In this document: positions 26,717 to 35,838 of the stretch, piece after piece
Position numbering within the stretch: the first letter of the stretch is position 1
Layout of the letters: every line of letters begins with the position of its first letter
Position numbers and translations under genes: made by a program
From: Streptomyces sp. CB02400
GTDB lineage: Bacteria; Actinomycetota; Actinomycetes; Streptomycetales; Streptomycetaceae
Length of the DNA: 64,000 nt
Direction: 5' to 3'
NCBI RefSeq assembly: GCF_001905725.1
Contig: NZ_LIWB01000002.1
Coordinates: 357,607 to 421,606, forward strand
Notes under the pieces: generated by a model
Databases searched by the model: none
What the model was told of the DNA's origin: nothing
What the model saw: the letters and a program-made list of their open reading frames with translations, nothing else

Positions 26717-27688
26717 TCACCGTCCCTCGCTGTCGTCCGGGCGGACGGCGATGTGGTCGGGTTCCAGCTCCAGCGCGACACGGTCACGCATGTTCAGCGC
26801 CTTCGTGTACTCGGCGGGAAGCTGGAGGCGTCCGGCGCGGTCGAGCATGGCGTACTCGCGGGCGACGACGGTCTCGTGGCCGGTGGCCGCGTCGACCTCG
26901 CTGCGGCGCAGCACCTCGGTGGAGGTACGGCCGTCGCGGATGGCGACCGTGCGGCGGACCTCGCCCGCCACCGCCTGGTCATGGGTGACGATCACGATGG
27001 TCGTGCCGAGCCGTTCGTTCGCGGTGCGGAACGCGGCGAAGATCTGCTCCGCGGTGTGGGAGTCGAGTTCGCCGGTGGGCTCGTCGGCGAGGAGTACGGA
27101 AGGGTCGCCGGCGAGGGCCACGGCGATGGCGACGCGCTGCTGCTGACCGCCGGACATCTGATGCGGGCGGCGGTCGCGGCAGTCCGCCACCTCCAGCAGC
27201 TCCAGCAGTTCCAGGGCGCGTTCGGCGCGGGCGCGGCGTCCGGACCGGGCGCGGTTGCCGCGGCGGCCGGCGAGCTGCATCGGCAGGGCGACGTTCTGCG
27301 CCGAGGTCAGATAGGGCAGCAGATTGCGGGAGGTCTGCTGCCAGACGAAGCCGACGACCTCACGGCGGTAGGCGAGGCGGTCCCTGGCGGTCATCGTGAG
27401 CAGATCACGGCCGGCCACGCGCGCCGCACCGGCCGTGGGGGTGTCCAGGCCGGCCAGGATGTTCATCAGGGTCGACTTGCCGCTGCCGGACGCGCCCACG
27501 AGCGCCATCAACTCGCCCTCCCGCACCAGGAGGTCGAGCCCCTGGAGCGCCTGCACCTCCACCCCGTCCGCGGTGAAGACACGGACCAGGCGGTCGCAGG
27601 TGATGAGCGCGTCATGGCCGTAGGCCGGGCGGTCGCGGTCGGCGGCGACGCGGCCGGCCAGCTCGGCGAGCGTGGGGTCCGAGGTCAT
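26717..27688 (-). CDS. MacB/LolD-type ABC transporter ATPase with C-terminal AbrB-like domain
   Basis: The 323-residue protein has Walker A GASGSGKS, Q-loop WQQTS, signature MSGGQQQR, Walker B LLADEPTGELDS and H-loop THD, giving the usual 225-residue export-type ATPase. The last 45 or so residues (AMLDRAGRLQLPAEYTKAL then RDRVALELEPDHIAV) resemble a SpoVT/AbrB swapped-hairpin domain, an unusual addition. It pairs with two large FtsX-like permeases on the same strand. I chose ATG at 27688, preceded by GGAGGCCC; earlier in-frame codons give only a Pro/Arg-rich leader. Confidence 0.87.
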   Translation of the reverse strand: MTSDPTLAELAGRVAADRDRPAYGHDALITCDRLVRVFTADGVEVQALQGLDLLVREGELMALVGASGSGKSTLMNILAGLDTPTAGAARVAGRDLLTMTARDRLAYRREVVGFVWQQTSRNLLPYLTSAQNVALPMQLAGRRGNRARSGRRARAERALELLELLEVADCRDRRPHQMSGGQQQRVAIAVALAGDPSVLLADEPTGELDSHTAEQIFAAFRTANERLGTTIVIVTHDQAVAGEVRRTVAIRDGRTSTEVLRRSEVDAATGHETVVAREYAMLDRAGRLQLPAEYTKALNMRDRVALELEPDHIAVRPDDSEGR

Positions 27689-27908
27689 CGGGGGCCTCCT
27701 GGGCGGGAGTCGGTCGCCGCGACACCGCACGGGCGGACCCGGCCGCCGTGCGGCCACCCGGGCCCGGGACGGGGGTGGCCGTGCCGTGGCCGTGGTGGCC
27801 GGGGTGAGGCGGGAGGGGGTGCGGGCGTGGAGTGGTACGTCGCGGGTGAGGGGCGGGACGTCGAGGGAAGTGCTGCCGGGGAAGGCGTCGGGGAGGGTGC
27901 CGGGTGGA

Positions 27909-30656
27909 TCATCGGGCATCGCCCGCCCTCAGCTCCCGCACCGACCCTCTGCGCCCCGTCCACCAGGCCTGCGCCGCCGCGATCCCGACGGTGACGGCCA
28001 CCACCGCCAGCGCCGGTACCAGCAGGGACACCGGGTCGGTGCGCAGCGCCGCCCGCCCCGCAGGGGACGCGGACGAGGAGACGGCGATGGCCGTCAGATC
28101 GATGCCGGGCGACAGCAGCCGGATGGCGGCCCACGCCGTGACGGTGCCGCCGGCCGCCGCGAGCAGCGCCTGCGGCAGGGACTCCAGGACGAGCAGGCGG
28201 CGGCCCTGGGCGCGGGTGAGGCCCATGGTGCGCAGCCGGGCCAGCAGCGCGGCGCGTTCGGGCGCGGCGCGCAGCAGGGTCAGCAGCAGGGCGAGCACCG
28301 CGTACCCGGCGCCCGCCGCCACCGCCGCCGTGTAGACGCGCTCGGCGCCGGACTGCAGGGGCGAGTCGACGTACCGCGCGAACTGTTCCGCCCGGAGCCA
28401 CACCTGCGCGGCACCGCCCGCCGCCTCGCGCAGCGCCCCCGCGTCCGGCCGGTCCCCGGTCACCAGCAGCGTGGTCGGGCGGTCGGGGCCGTCGGGCAGC
28501 CCGGAGCGGTCCACGACCAGGAAGTCCAGCCCGGCCAGCACCGGGGTCCGCTCCCGCACCTCCACGATCCGTACGGTGATGTCACTGCCGTCCTCCAGGC
28601 GCACCCGGAACGGCCGGGTGCCGTAGCGGTCGGCGACCTCCGGGGAGGCCAGGGCGGGCAGGGCACCGGCACCGGACGCCTTCAGCACCTCCGGATCGAA
28701 GGCGCCGATGTCCGTGTGCCGGCTGAGGGCCGCGTAACCGGCCGGGTCGACCCCGGCCACCGGCACGGTCAGCCGGCCACCCGGGGGCATGCCCTCGTAG
28801 GAGACGCTCACGGCGGTGACGTCCCGGACGCCGGGTGCGCGCCGGACCCGCTCGGCGAGCCCCGACGGCAACGGCTGCATCCCCTCGACACGGGCGTCGG
28901 CGCCGACGCCGAGGACGGCCGCGCGGTCCCGGGCGTCGGCCACACCGGTGAGGACGGAACCACCGAACGCGGCCGTGGTCAGCGCCGTCAGCAGGGCGAG
29001 CAGCGGCAGCACCGCGGACCCGGACGTACGGCCCGCGCGGGCCAGCGACAGCGGACCCACCACACCCCGCAGCCGCCCGGCCGGACGGGCCAGCCCGCGC
29101 AACGGCAGCGGGTACAGCCGCACCAGCACCAGCGCGGCGATCATCCCCACCAGCACCGGGGCCAGCGACACCAGCCCGTCCCCGGACGCCTCCTCGCCGT
29201 CCGGCGTACCGCGCGTGCGCAGCGCCACGACAGCGCCCGCCGCCAGCGTGAGCAGCGTGAGCTCGGCGACCGTGCGACGCCGTGACGGGCGGGCCGAGGC
29301 GAGGTCGTCACGGGCGGTGTGCACCCGTACCGCGCGGTGTGCGGCGACGGCCCGCAGCGGCAGCGCCACGGAGGCCAGCAGGGCGACGGCACCGGCGGCG
29401 GCCACGGCGTACGACGGCCGGCCCCCGTCGACCGTGAGCCGGGCGGCGGCCAGGCCCAGGGCGGCGGCCGGCACGGCGAGCACCGCCGTCTCCGCCAGCA
29501 GCCGCCCGGTGAGACCGCGCAGGGAGGCGCCGCGGGCACGCAGCAGGGTCAGCTCGGCGCGGCGCCGGTCGGCGGCGAGACCGCCCGCCATCAGCAGGAC
29601 GACGGCCGCGACCGTGCCGGTGCCGAAGGCGGCGACGGCCACCAGGGGGCCGATGACGGAACGCAGCCCGGTGTACCCGGCGAACACCTCGTCGAGCGAG
29701 GTCTCCGCTTCCACGGTCGGCGCGGCGACCGCACGGGCCCGCTGGAGCAGCGGGCCCGCTTCCAGGGAGGCGACGGCCGACGTCAGCCGCGGCAGGTCGT
29801 AGCCGTGCAGGGCGGACACCTCGGGGGCCAGCATCCAGTACCGCTCCGGGATCCCGCCCGTGCCCAGCAGCGCCGGGGCCGCGTCCGGGGGCAGCAGCAG
29901 CGCGCCGACCCAGAACACGCTGCGCGACGGATCGCCGGGCACGGTCATCAGGTTCGGGCCGCGCAGCACGGGGGTCGTCGACCAGTACGCCTGACGCGGC
30001 GCACGCGGTTCGACGACACCGGTGACCCGCACCGCGAGCGGGGCGCGCTCCACACCGGGCACGTGGACGACCGACCCCACCTCGATGTTCAGTTTCCGGG
30101 CCGTCTCGGCGGTGACGGCGGCCTCGACCGCCGTCGTCGACGCGGTGACGTCGTCCGGGGCCTTCGGCAGCCGGCCCTCCCGCAGCCGGGAGTGGCCGGC
30201 GAGCCCGCTCGGGGCGACGAGGTGGAACTGCGGGGCGAGCCCGTCCGGCCGGGACAGATACGGGTCCGGGGCCGCCAGCCGCCGGGTGGTGCGCACACCG
30301 TAGGACGACTGGTCCGGGTCGAGCGGGAGGGAACGGCCGGGCAGCGCGAAGAGCTTCGCGTAGGGGCCGCGCACGGCGTCCTCGCGCAGCTGCTCCTCCC
30401 ACGTTTCGAGGGGTACGACGCCGTCGGGCCGGGAGGCGTACAGCTGGACGGTGGTGCGGCCGGGCCCGGCCACCTCCACCGACCGGCGCAGCCCCGCGTC
30501 GCCGTACCGGTCGACCGCGAGCGGCAGCGCGGCGGCCAGGAACGCGGTCACCGCGACCAGCACCGCGAGCGCCGCAGCCGCACCGGGCGCCGACCGCAAC
30601 CGGGTACGCACCCAGGGCACGCCCACCCGCACCCCTCCCGGATTCCGCTCGCTCAC
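27909..30656 (-). CDS. FtsX/MacB-like ABC transporter permease
   Basis: The 915-residue protein has an N-terminal membrane helix, a large extracytoplasmic domain (about 60-310), three helices, a second extracytoplasmic segment (about 580-790) and four terminal helices. This duplicated FtsX layout is typical of actinobacterial type VII ABC exporters. Segments such as RRRAELTLLRARGASLRGL and RLRTMGLTRAQGRRLL are the cytoplasmic elbows of FtsX domains. It starts with GTG at 30656. The substrate is unknown; lipoprotein, peptide or antibiotic efflux are family options. It is separated from the next permease by a tandem duplication. Confidence 0.85.
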   Translation of the reverse strand: MSERNPGGVRVGVPWVRTRLRSAPGAAAALAVLVAVTAFLAAALPLAVDRYGDAGLRRSVEVAGPGRTTVQLYASRPDGVVPLETWEEQLREDAVRGPYAKLFALPGRSLPLDPDQSSYGVRTTRRLAAPDPYLSRPDGLAPQFHLVAPSGLAGHSRLREGRLPKAPDDVTASTTAVEAAVTAETARKLNIEVGSVVHVPGVERAPLAVRVTGVVEPRAPRQAYWSTTPVLRGPNLMTVPGDPSRSVFWVGALLLPPDAAPALLGTGGIPERYWMLAPEVSALHGYDLPRLTSAVASLEAGPLLQRARAVAAPTVEAETSLDEVFAGYTGLRSVIGPLVAVAAFGTGTVAAVVLLMAGGLAADRRRAELTLLRARGASLRGLTGRLLAETAVLAVPAAALGLAAARLTVDGGRPSYAVAAAGAVALLASVALPLRAVAAHRAVRVHTARDDLASARPSRRRTVAELTLLTLAAGAVVALRTRGTPDGEEASGDGLVSLAPVLVGMIAALVLVRLYPLPLRGLARPAGRLRGVVGPLSLARAGRTSGSAVLPLLALLTALTTAAFGGSVLTGVADARDRAAVLGVGADARVEGMQPLPSGLAERVRRAPGVRDVTAVSVSYEGMPPGGRLTVPVAGVDPAGYAALSRHTDIGAFDPEVLKASGAGALPALASPEVADRYGTRPFRVRLEDGSDITVRIVEVRERTPVLAGLDFLVVDRSGLPDGPDRPTTLLVTGDRPDAGALREAAGGAAQVWLRAEQFARYVDSPLQSGAERVYTAAVAAGAGYAVLALLLTLLRAAPERAALLARLRTMGLTRAQGRRLLVLESLPQALLAAAGGTVTAWAAIRLLSPGIDLTAIAVSSSASPAGRAALRTDPVSLLVPALAVVAVTVGIAAAQAWWTGRRGSVRELRAGDAR

Positions 30657-30681
30657 GTCACTCGCCTCCCGTTCTGGCAGG

Positions 30682-30891
30682 GGTACGGCCGTGCTGGGCG
30701 GCGGTGGTGAGGAGTGCCGGGCTGTCGCGGCGCCGGGTGTGCGTGGTCGGGGCGCCCGTCCTCGATCGCCTCCCCGTTTCCGCGGCGGTACGGCCGTGCT
30801 GGGTGACGGTGGTGAGGAGTGCCGGGCTGTCGCGGCGCCGGGTGTGCGTGGTCGGGGCGCCCATCCTCACTCGCCTCCCCGTTCCCGCAGT
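30682..30891. repeat. Two tandem 105-bp repeats between the two permease genes
   Basis: Units 30682-30786 and 30787-30891 are nearly identical, differing at only a handful of positions. Both begin GGTACGGCCGTGCTGGG and end with a TCGCCTCCCCGTT segment that, in the second unit, encodes the last residues and stop of the upstream permease. A third, partial copy of that end (30658-30680) sits at the start of the downstream permease. The pattern suggests local duplication that pushed two coupled genes apart. Confidence 0.85.
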
Positions 30892-33800
30892 GACGTCACC
30901 GGGTCCGCCCTGCGCAGGGCCAGTACGGCCGTGATCAGCAGGGGGGCCGCGGCCACGGCGGCCAGGAGGGCGGCCACCCGGGCGGGGGGCAGTTCCACCA
31001 GGACCCCGGGGACCGGGCGGGTGGCCTCCGTGGTCAGCATGATCAGGGGGATCACCGCACGGGCCAGCACCGCGCCGAGCAGGACGCCCACCGCCAGCGC
31101 CAGACCGACCAGCACCCCCTGCTCGACGAGCACCACCCGGGCCAGCCGCCGCCGGGAGGCGCCGAGCGCGCGCAGCACCGCGAACTCGGCGGACCGTTCC
31201 CGCAGCGACCCCGCCGCACTCACCGCGAACCCGACCGCCGTCAGCGCCGCCGCCGCGAGGGCCGCCGCCCCGAACGCGGTGCCCGGCCCGGCGCCGAACG
31301 GGTCGTCGCGCAGCTCCTCGGCGATCTCGTCCCGCACCACCACCCGGGACGGATCGATGTCGGGCCGGCCGCGCAGCGCCTCCGCCACCCGCGCCGACGC
31401 GCCCGGCGCGGTCGCCAGCCACCACTCGTTCGGCAGCACGCTCTCCCCCTGGCGCGCCTGGATCATCCGGTTGACGGACCGCAGGTCGACGAGCAGGGCC
31501 CCGCCGTCGTCCTTCCCGCCGACCGGCGTGGACGGCAGTTCCCGCACCGCCCGCACGAGCCGCAGCGGCACGGTGACCCCGCCGATCCGCACGTCCACCC
31601 GCTGCCCCGCCCGCGCGCCCGTGGAGGCGAGGTAGCGGTCCGTCGCCACGGCGGTGACCTCGGACGACGACGGCTGCGGCACCTGGAGGCCGATGGTGAG
31701 CGGCGAGGGCCGCCAGGCCAGGTCCGCCGGGAGGTAGCCGGTGCCGTAGACGACGGTCGTCGGGTCGCCGGAGACCACGCGGGGCTGGTCAGGGCCGGTG
31801 TCCCCACCGGGGGAGGACACCGCGTCACCGGCACGGACGGACAGCTTCCACTCGTCCGGCAGCGACAGCTCCCGCTCCCGGCCGCCGGTGTCCGTGGCGG
31901 TCAGCGCCGCCAGGGTGAGGCGGTGCCGCTCGGCCTTCCCGACCGGCTGGACCAGCTCCAGCCGGAGCCCGGTCAGCGTCAGCGCGCCCATCGGCGCCTC
32001 GGTGACCGCCGCGAGGTCGAAGGCGAGGTCGTGGGGGCGCCCGTCGGCGGGCAGCCCGCCGAGGCCGAGCGTGTACGGGGTGCCGTAGGAGTCCTCCACG
32101 GTGGCACTGACGTCGACCGAGGCCGCCGCGTCCGCGCCCCGCAGCGCCGCCGTCAGCGCCAGCCGCGCGGTGCCCGCCGGTACGCGGACGCCCGCCGCGG
32201 CGCCCTTCGGCGGCAGCTCGGACACCATCGCCGGCACCGGCACCGGTGCCAGGTCGGAGCGCATCAGCACCGTGTCCGCCGCGTGCGCGGTGTCCAGCGC
32301 CAGCACGGTCGCCGTCCGCCCGCCGGACAGCGGCACGGTCGTACGGAAGGCGGGAGCGGACGCGCGTACGCCGGACACGGCCGCGTACGCCTGACCGCGG
32401 CCGAACACGTCCTCCCCGGTGGCCAGGACCCGCACCGGCGCACCGGCGCGGAAGTCCGCCTGCTCGTCCTGCGAGCGTTCCCACGAGGAGCCCTGGCCGA
32501 TCGCCAGCATGCCCAGCGCCACGGCGAGCACCAGCAGCAGCACCGGGCCGGCCCCGCGCATCGGGCGACGGCTGAACTGCCAGCCCGCCAGCGCCCCCGG
32601 CAGCCCCCGGCCGCGGGCCGCCCACCGCTCGGCCAGCCGCGCCACCGGCGGCAGCAGCCGCAGCGTCAGCACCGTACCGGCGAGCAGCGCCAGCGCCGGG
32701 GTGACCACGAGCAGTGGATCGACGCCGAGGTCCTCGCCGACGGCACCGGAGGGCCGGCGGCTCAGCCGCCAGTACGCCACACCGGCCACCACCAGCAGAC
32801 CCACGTCCGCGCCCGCGCGCACCACGCCCGGCAGCGGCCTGGCACGGCCGGCCGTGAAGGAGGAGACGAGCGCCGGGACCGTGACGGCCAGCGCGCAGCC
32901 CAGCGCCACGCCCGCCGCCACCAGCCACACCGCGCCGCGTCCGGCGACCGCGCCGACGGAGGCGTCCAGGCGCAGCCCGATCCGGGCCAGCGCGCCCTGC
33001 CCGGCGAGCAGCCGGACGAGCGGTCCCGCGAGCAGCGGGGCGCAGGCCGCCGCGGGCACGGCCAGCAGCAGCGCCTCCAGGGCGGCGAGCCGGGCCACCT
33101 GGGCGCGGGAGGCGCCGCGGGCCCGCAGCAGCAGGGTCTCGGCCGCGCGTTCGGCGCTCAGCAGCCGGGCCACCAGCAGCAGGGCGCACGCGGCGAGGAG
33201 GGCGAGCTGGAGCGCGATGACCAGCAGTGTGGAGCGGGAGACGAGCAGGGAGCGCTCGATGCGGTCCAGCGCGGCGGGCAGCTCGCTCGTGGCGGTCGCC
33301 GTGCCGTCCAGCGCCTCGGCCTCGGGCAGGTCGGCGACGCCCTCGCGCACCGCCTCGCGCAGCGCGTCGATCCGCTCGGTCGTCACCGCCGAGAAGTCGG
33401 CCGACGCCAGCCATCCCGAGGGGCCCGTGCTGACCTTGTCCCCGGCTCCGGTGAACAGGGTGGGGTCGGCGAGCAGGGGGCCGTACGTCGTGAAGTGTCC
33501 CTTGACGATCCCGCGGCCGTTCAGGTCGTCCAGCTGCCAGTAGGGCGCGGCGGTGTCCACGGGCCGGTACAGGCCGGTGATCCGGACCGTCGCCGGCGGC
33601 CCGTCGAGCCGGTTGTCCAGGGTGAGGCGGGCGCCCGGCTCCAGGGCGAGGGCGCGGGCGGCGGTCTCCGGGAGAGCGGCCTCGATCTCCGCACCGGTGC
33701 TTTCCGCGGGCATCCGGCCCTCGCTGATCCGCACCTGGGTGCGGTCCAGTGCGGCGAAGTGCGTGAGGTCGGGTTCGTCCGTCTTCGCGCGTTCGTCCGG

Positions 33801-34151
33801 GGGGCGGAGGGAGCCGGGGAGGGCGTACGGGCCGGAGCGGGTGAGGGTGCGCAGCGTCACCGGCAGTCCGTCGAAGGCCTCGCGGGCGCCTTCGCGTACG
33901 GCGGTGTCGGCGGCGGTGCGGCCGGCCGCCGGGACGGTTTCGGCCTTGACGGTGAGTGTGGTGTCGGCGGCGTCGCGGGGGGCCGTCAGGGCGTGGCGCA
34001 GGGAGGCGTCGCCGATGGTGGTGGAGTAGGCGGTGAGGGTGGCGAGGACGGCTGTGGTGAGGAGGACGGTGAGGAGGGCGGCTGCGAGGAGGGGTTTGTG
34101 CGCGTGTGCGCGGGCGAGTGTGAATTTCGCCGAGTCCCCTGCGGATGGCAC
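30867..34151 (-). CDS. Large FtsX/MacB-like ABC transporter permease
   Basis: The 1094-residue protein has the same layout as its neighbour: an N-terminal helix, an extracytoplasmic domain of about 200 residues, central helices (about 305-530), a second large extracytoplasmic region (about 560-935) and C-terminal helices. Elbow motifs such as AETLLLRARGASRAQVARLAAL and EFAVLRALGASRRRLARVVLVEQG mark the two FtsX domains. GTG at 34151 has GGGGGG six nt upstream. With the second permease and the ATPase it forms a heterodimeric exporter. No substrate can be assigned. Confidence 0.87.
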   Translation of the reverse strand: MPSAGDSAKFTLARAHAHKPLLAAALLTVLLTTAVLATLTAYSTTIGDASLRHALTAPRDAADTTLTVKAETVPAAGRTAADTAVREGAREAFDGLPVTLRTLTRSGPYALPGSLRPPDERAKTDEPDLTHFAALDRTQVRISEGRMPAESTGAEIEAALPETAARALALEPGARLTLDNRLDGPPATVRITGLYRPVDTAAPYWQLDDLNGRGIVKGHFTTYGPLLADPTLFTGAGDKVSTGPSGWLASADFSAVTTERIDALREAVREGVADLPEAEALDGTATATSELPAALDRIERSLLVSRSTLLVIALQLALLAACALLLVARLLSAERAAETLLLRARGASRAQVARLAALEALLLAVPAAACAPLLAGPLVRLLAGQGALARIGLRLDASVGAVAGRGAVWLVAAGVALGCALAVTVPALVSSFTAGRARPLPGVVRAGADVGLLVVAGVAYWRLSRRPSGAVGEDLGVDPLLVVTPALALLAGTVLTLRLLPPVARLAERWAARGRGLPGALAGWQFSRRPMRGAGPVLLLVLAVALGMLAIGQGSSWERSQDEQADFRAGAPVRVLATGEDVFGRGQAYAAVSGVRASAPAFRTTVPLSGGRTATVLALDTAHAADTVLMRSDLAPVPVPAMVSELPPKGAAAGVRVPAGTARLALTAALRGADAAASVDVSATVEDSYGTPYTLGLGGLPADGRPHDLAFDLAAVTEAPMGALTLTGLRLELVQPVGKAERHRLTLAALTATDTGGRERELSLPDEWKLSVRAGDAVSSPGGDTGPDQPRVVSGDPTTVVYGTGYLPADLAWRPSPLTIGLQVPQPSSSEVTAVATDRYLASTGARAGQRVDVRIGGVTVPLRLVRAVRELPSTPVGGKDDGGALLVDLRSVNRMIQARQGESVLPNEWWLATAPGASARVAEALRGRPDIDPSRVVVRDEIAEELRDDPFGAGPGTAFGAAALAAAALTAVGFAVSAAGSLRERSAEFAVLRALGASRRRLARVVLVEQGVLVGLALAVGVLLGAVLARAVIPLIMLTTEATRPVPGVLVELPPARVAALLAAVAAAPLLITAVLALRRADPVTSLRERGGE

Positions 34152-34397
34152 CGCAACCCCCCGTGGTTGTCCGGACCTTCGGGTGATGTTGTCAGAGGGG
34201 GTGGGGTGGGGGTAACCGTTCGGGGGGTGGGTTTGATCGGATCGTGATCGGAAATCGGGGACGGGGCACCGGAATGCGATCGGGGGAGGGAGGGTTTTCT
34301 TCGCCCCCGCGGCCCCTTCCCGTCCCGACCCGGGGCTCCGTTCCGGACCCCGCTCCTCGAACTCCCCCAGAGGGGCTGTCCGGAAGGGGCCGTGTCG

Positions 34398-34811
34398 TCA
34401 GTCCGGGGAGTTGATCATCGATGCCGCCGCGTACGTCATGTACTTCCACAACGTCTGTTCGTGTTCCTCGGGCAGGCCCAGTTCGTCGACGGCGTCGCGC
34501 ATGTGCTTCAGCCATGCGTCGTGTGCCGCCCGGTCGACCTTGAACGGGACGTGGCGCATCCGCAGCCGCGGGTGACCGCGGTTCTCGCTGTAGGTGGTCG
34601 GGCCGCCCCAGTACTGCATGAGGAACAGCACGAGCCGCTCCTCGGCCGGACCCAGGTCCTCCTCGGGGTACATGGGCCGCAGCAGTGGATCGTCGGCCAC
34701 CCCCACGTAGAAACGGTGGACGAGCCGGCGGAAGGTCTCCTCCCCGCCGACCTGCTCGTAGAAGGTCTGCTCCTGAAGCGTGCCGCGCCGAATCTCTGTC
34801 ACGCCGTCCAT
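34398..34811 (-). CDS. glbO: Group II truncated haemoglobin GlbO
   Basis: The 137-residue globin has the 2-on-2 fold pattern: Tyr(B10) in HRFYVGV, MYPEEDL with a CD1 Tyr, QYWGGP, proximal His in GHPRLRMRHVPF and the conserved Trp in AWLKHM (G8). These are the marks of trHbO. It binds O2 and may act in redox or lipid metabolism and in peroxide or NO handling at the membrane. It is divergently transcribed from the methyltransferase gene, with 56 nt between the starts. Confidence 0.93.
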   Translation of the reverse strand: MDGVTEIRRGTLQEQTFYEQVGGEETFRRLVHRFYVGVADDPLLRPMYPEEDLGPAEERLVLFLMQYWGGPTTYSENRGHPRLRMRHVPFKVDRAAHDAWLKHMRDAVDELGLPEEHEQTLWKYMTYAAASMINSPD

Positions 34812-34867
34812 GGTCTCAGACGCGCCGGCATAGGACTTGAGGCCTAGGACCGCCCTACTGTGGAGAC

Positions 34868-35830
34868 GTGGGTGGACAGGACCGTGAGATGCGGGCCGCG
34901 CTCGTGCGGGAGATCGGTGCGAGCGGGGCCTTCGACGCCGACCCGGTGTGGCGGGAGGCGTTCGCCGCCGTGCCGCGCCACCTGTTCGTGCCGTACTACT
35001 ACGTGGGCGTCGTCGGCGGCTACGAACGCCGGTGGGGCGAGAACCCCGTCCCCGAGGCGCGCGAGCGGTGGCTGCGCGGCGCGTACGAGGACACCCCGCT
35101 GGCGATCCGGCTGCGCGACGGCGAGCTGCTCTCCTCCAGCAGCCAGCCCTCCCTCATGGCGCTGATGCTGGCCGGCCTGGAGGTGCGGGACGGGCAGAGC
35201 GTGCTGGAGATCGGCACCGGCAGCGGGTACAACGCCGCCCTGCTCGCCCACCGGCTCGGCGACGACGACCTGGTCACCACGGTCGACCTCGACCCGGACA
35301 TCACCGAGTCGGCCGCCCGGCACCTGGCCGCCGCCGGGCACCGTCCGGCCGTCGTCACCGGCGACGGCGCGCGCGGGGTGCCCGCACGCGCCCCCTTCGA
35401 CCGGATCATCGCGACCTGCGCCCTGCCGTCCGTCCCGCGCGCCTGGCTCGCCCAGTGCCGTCCGGGCGGCCGGATCCTCGCCCCGTTCGCCACCGGCCTG
35501 GTCGCGCTCACCGTGCGCGACGCGGGTCACGCCGAGGGGCGCTTCCTGCACACGCCCGCCTACTTCGTCCCGCTGCGCGGCGCGAACCGCTCGTGGCAGG
35601 AGCAGCCCGATCTGGAAGGGCTGCCGGCCGTCGCCCGGGGAAGCGATCTGTTCCGGTTCCTGCTGGCGCTGACCGCCGGTGCCCTCGAACCGCGGGAGGC
35701 GTACGACCTCTGGGAGCGCGAAGGCAGGCCGCAGCGCGAACGCTACGGCCTCACCGTCGACACCGAGGGCGACCGAGCCTGGCTGGACGACCCCGAAGGG
35801 CCGCACGCCTGGCCGGTGCCCGCCGCCTAG
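34868..35830 (+). CDS. Protein-L-isoaspartate O-methyltransferase-like methyltransferase
   Basis: The 320-residue protein has a SAM-binding motif I VLEIGTGSGYNAALLA, motif post-I VTTVDLDPD and motif II RIIATCALPSVP, in the order seen in PCMT enzymes. SSSSQPSLMALML precedes motif I, where PCMT has its substrate-binding loop. PCMT repairs isoaspartyl residues; the longer C-terminus (about 230-320) is typical of actinobacterial PCMT-like paralogues whose substrates, sometimes peptides, are unknown. The start is GTG at 34868 or ATG at 34889. It converges on the FHA gene with an 8-nt gap. Confidence 0.85.
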   Translation: MGGQDREMRAALVREIGASGAFDADPVWREAFAAVPRHLFVPYYYVGVVGGYERRWGENPVPEARERWLRGAYEDTPLAIRLRDGELLSSSSQPSLMALMLAGLEVRDGQSVLEIGTGSGYNAALLAHRLGDDDLVTTVDLDPDITESAARHLAAAGHRPAVVTGDGARGVPARAPFDRIIATCALPSVPRAWLAQCRPGGRILAPFATGLVALTVRDAGHAEGRFLHTPAYFVPLRGANRSWQEQPDLEGLPAVARGSDLFRFLLALTAGALEPREAYDLWEREGRPQRERYGLTVDTEGDRAWLDDPEGPHAWPVPAA

Positions 35831-35838
35831 GGCCGTGC

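Noticed and set aside
30658..31425. A separate gene (255 codons) overlapping the permease C-terminus and the tandem repeat
   Set aside because: It is out of frame with the FtsX-like permease, Arg/Gly-rich, and its apparent repeats only reflect the duplicated DNA.
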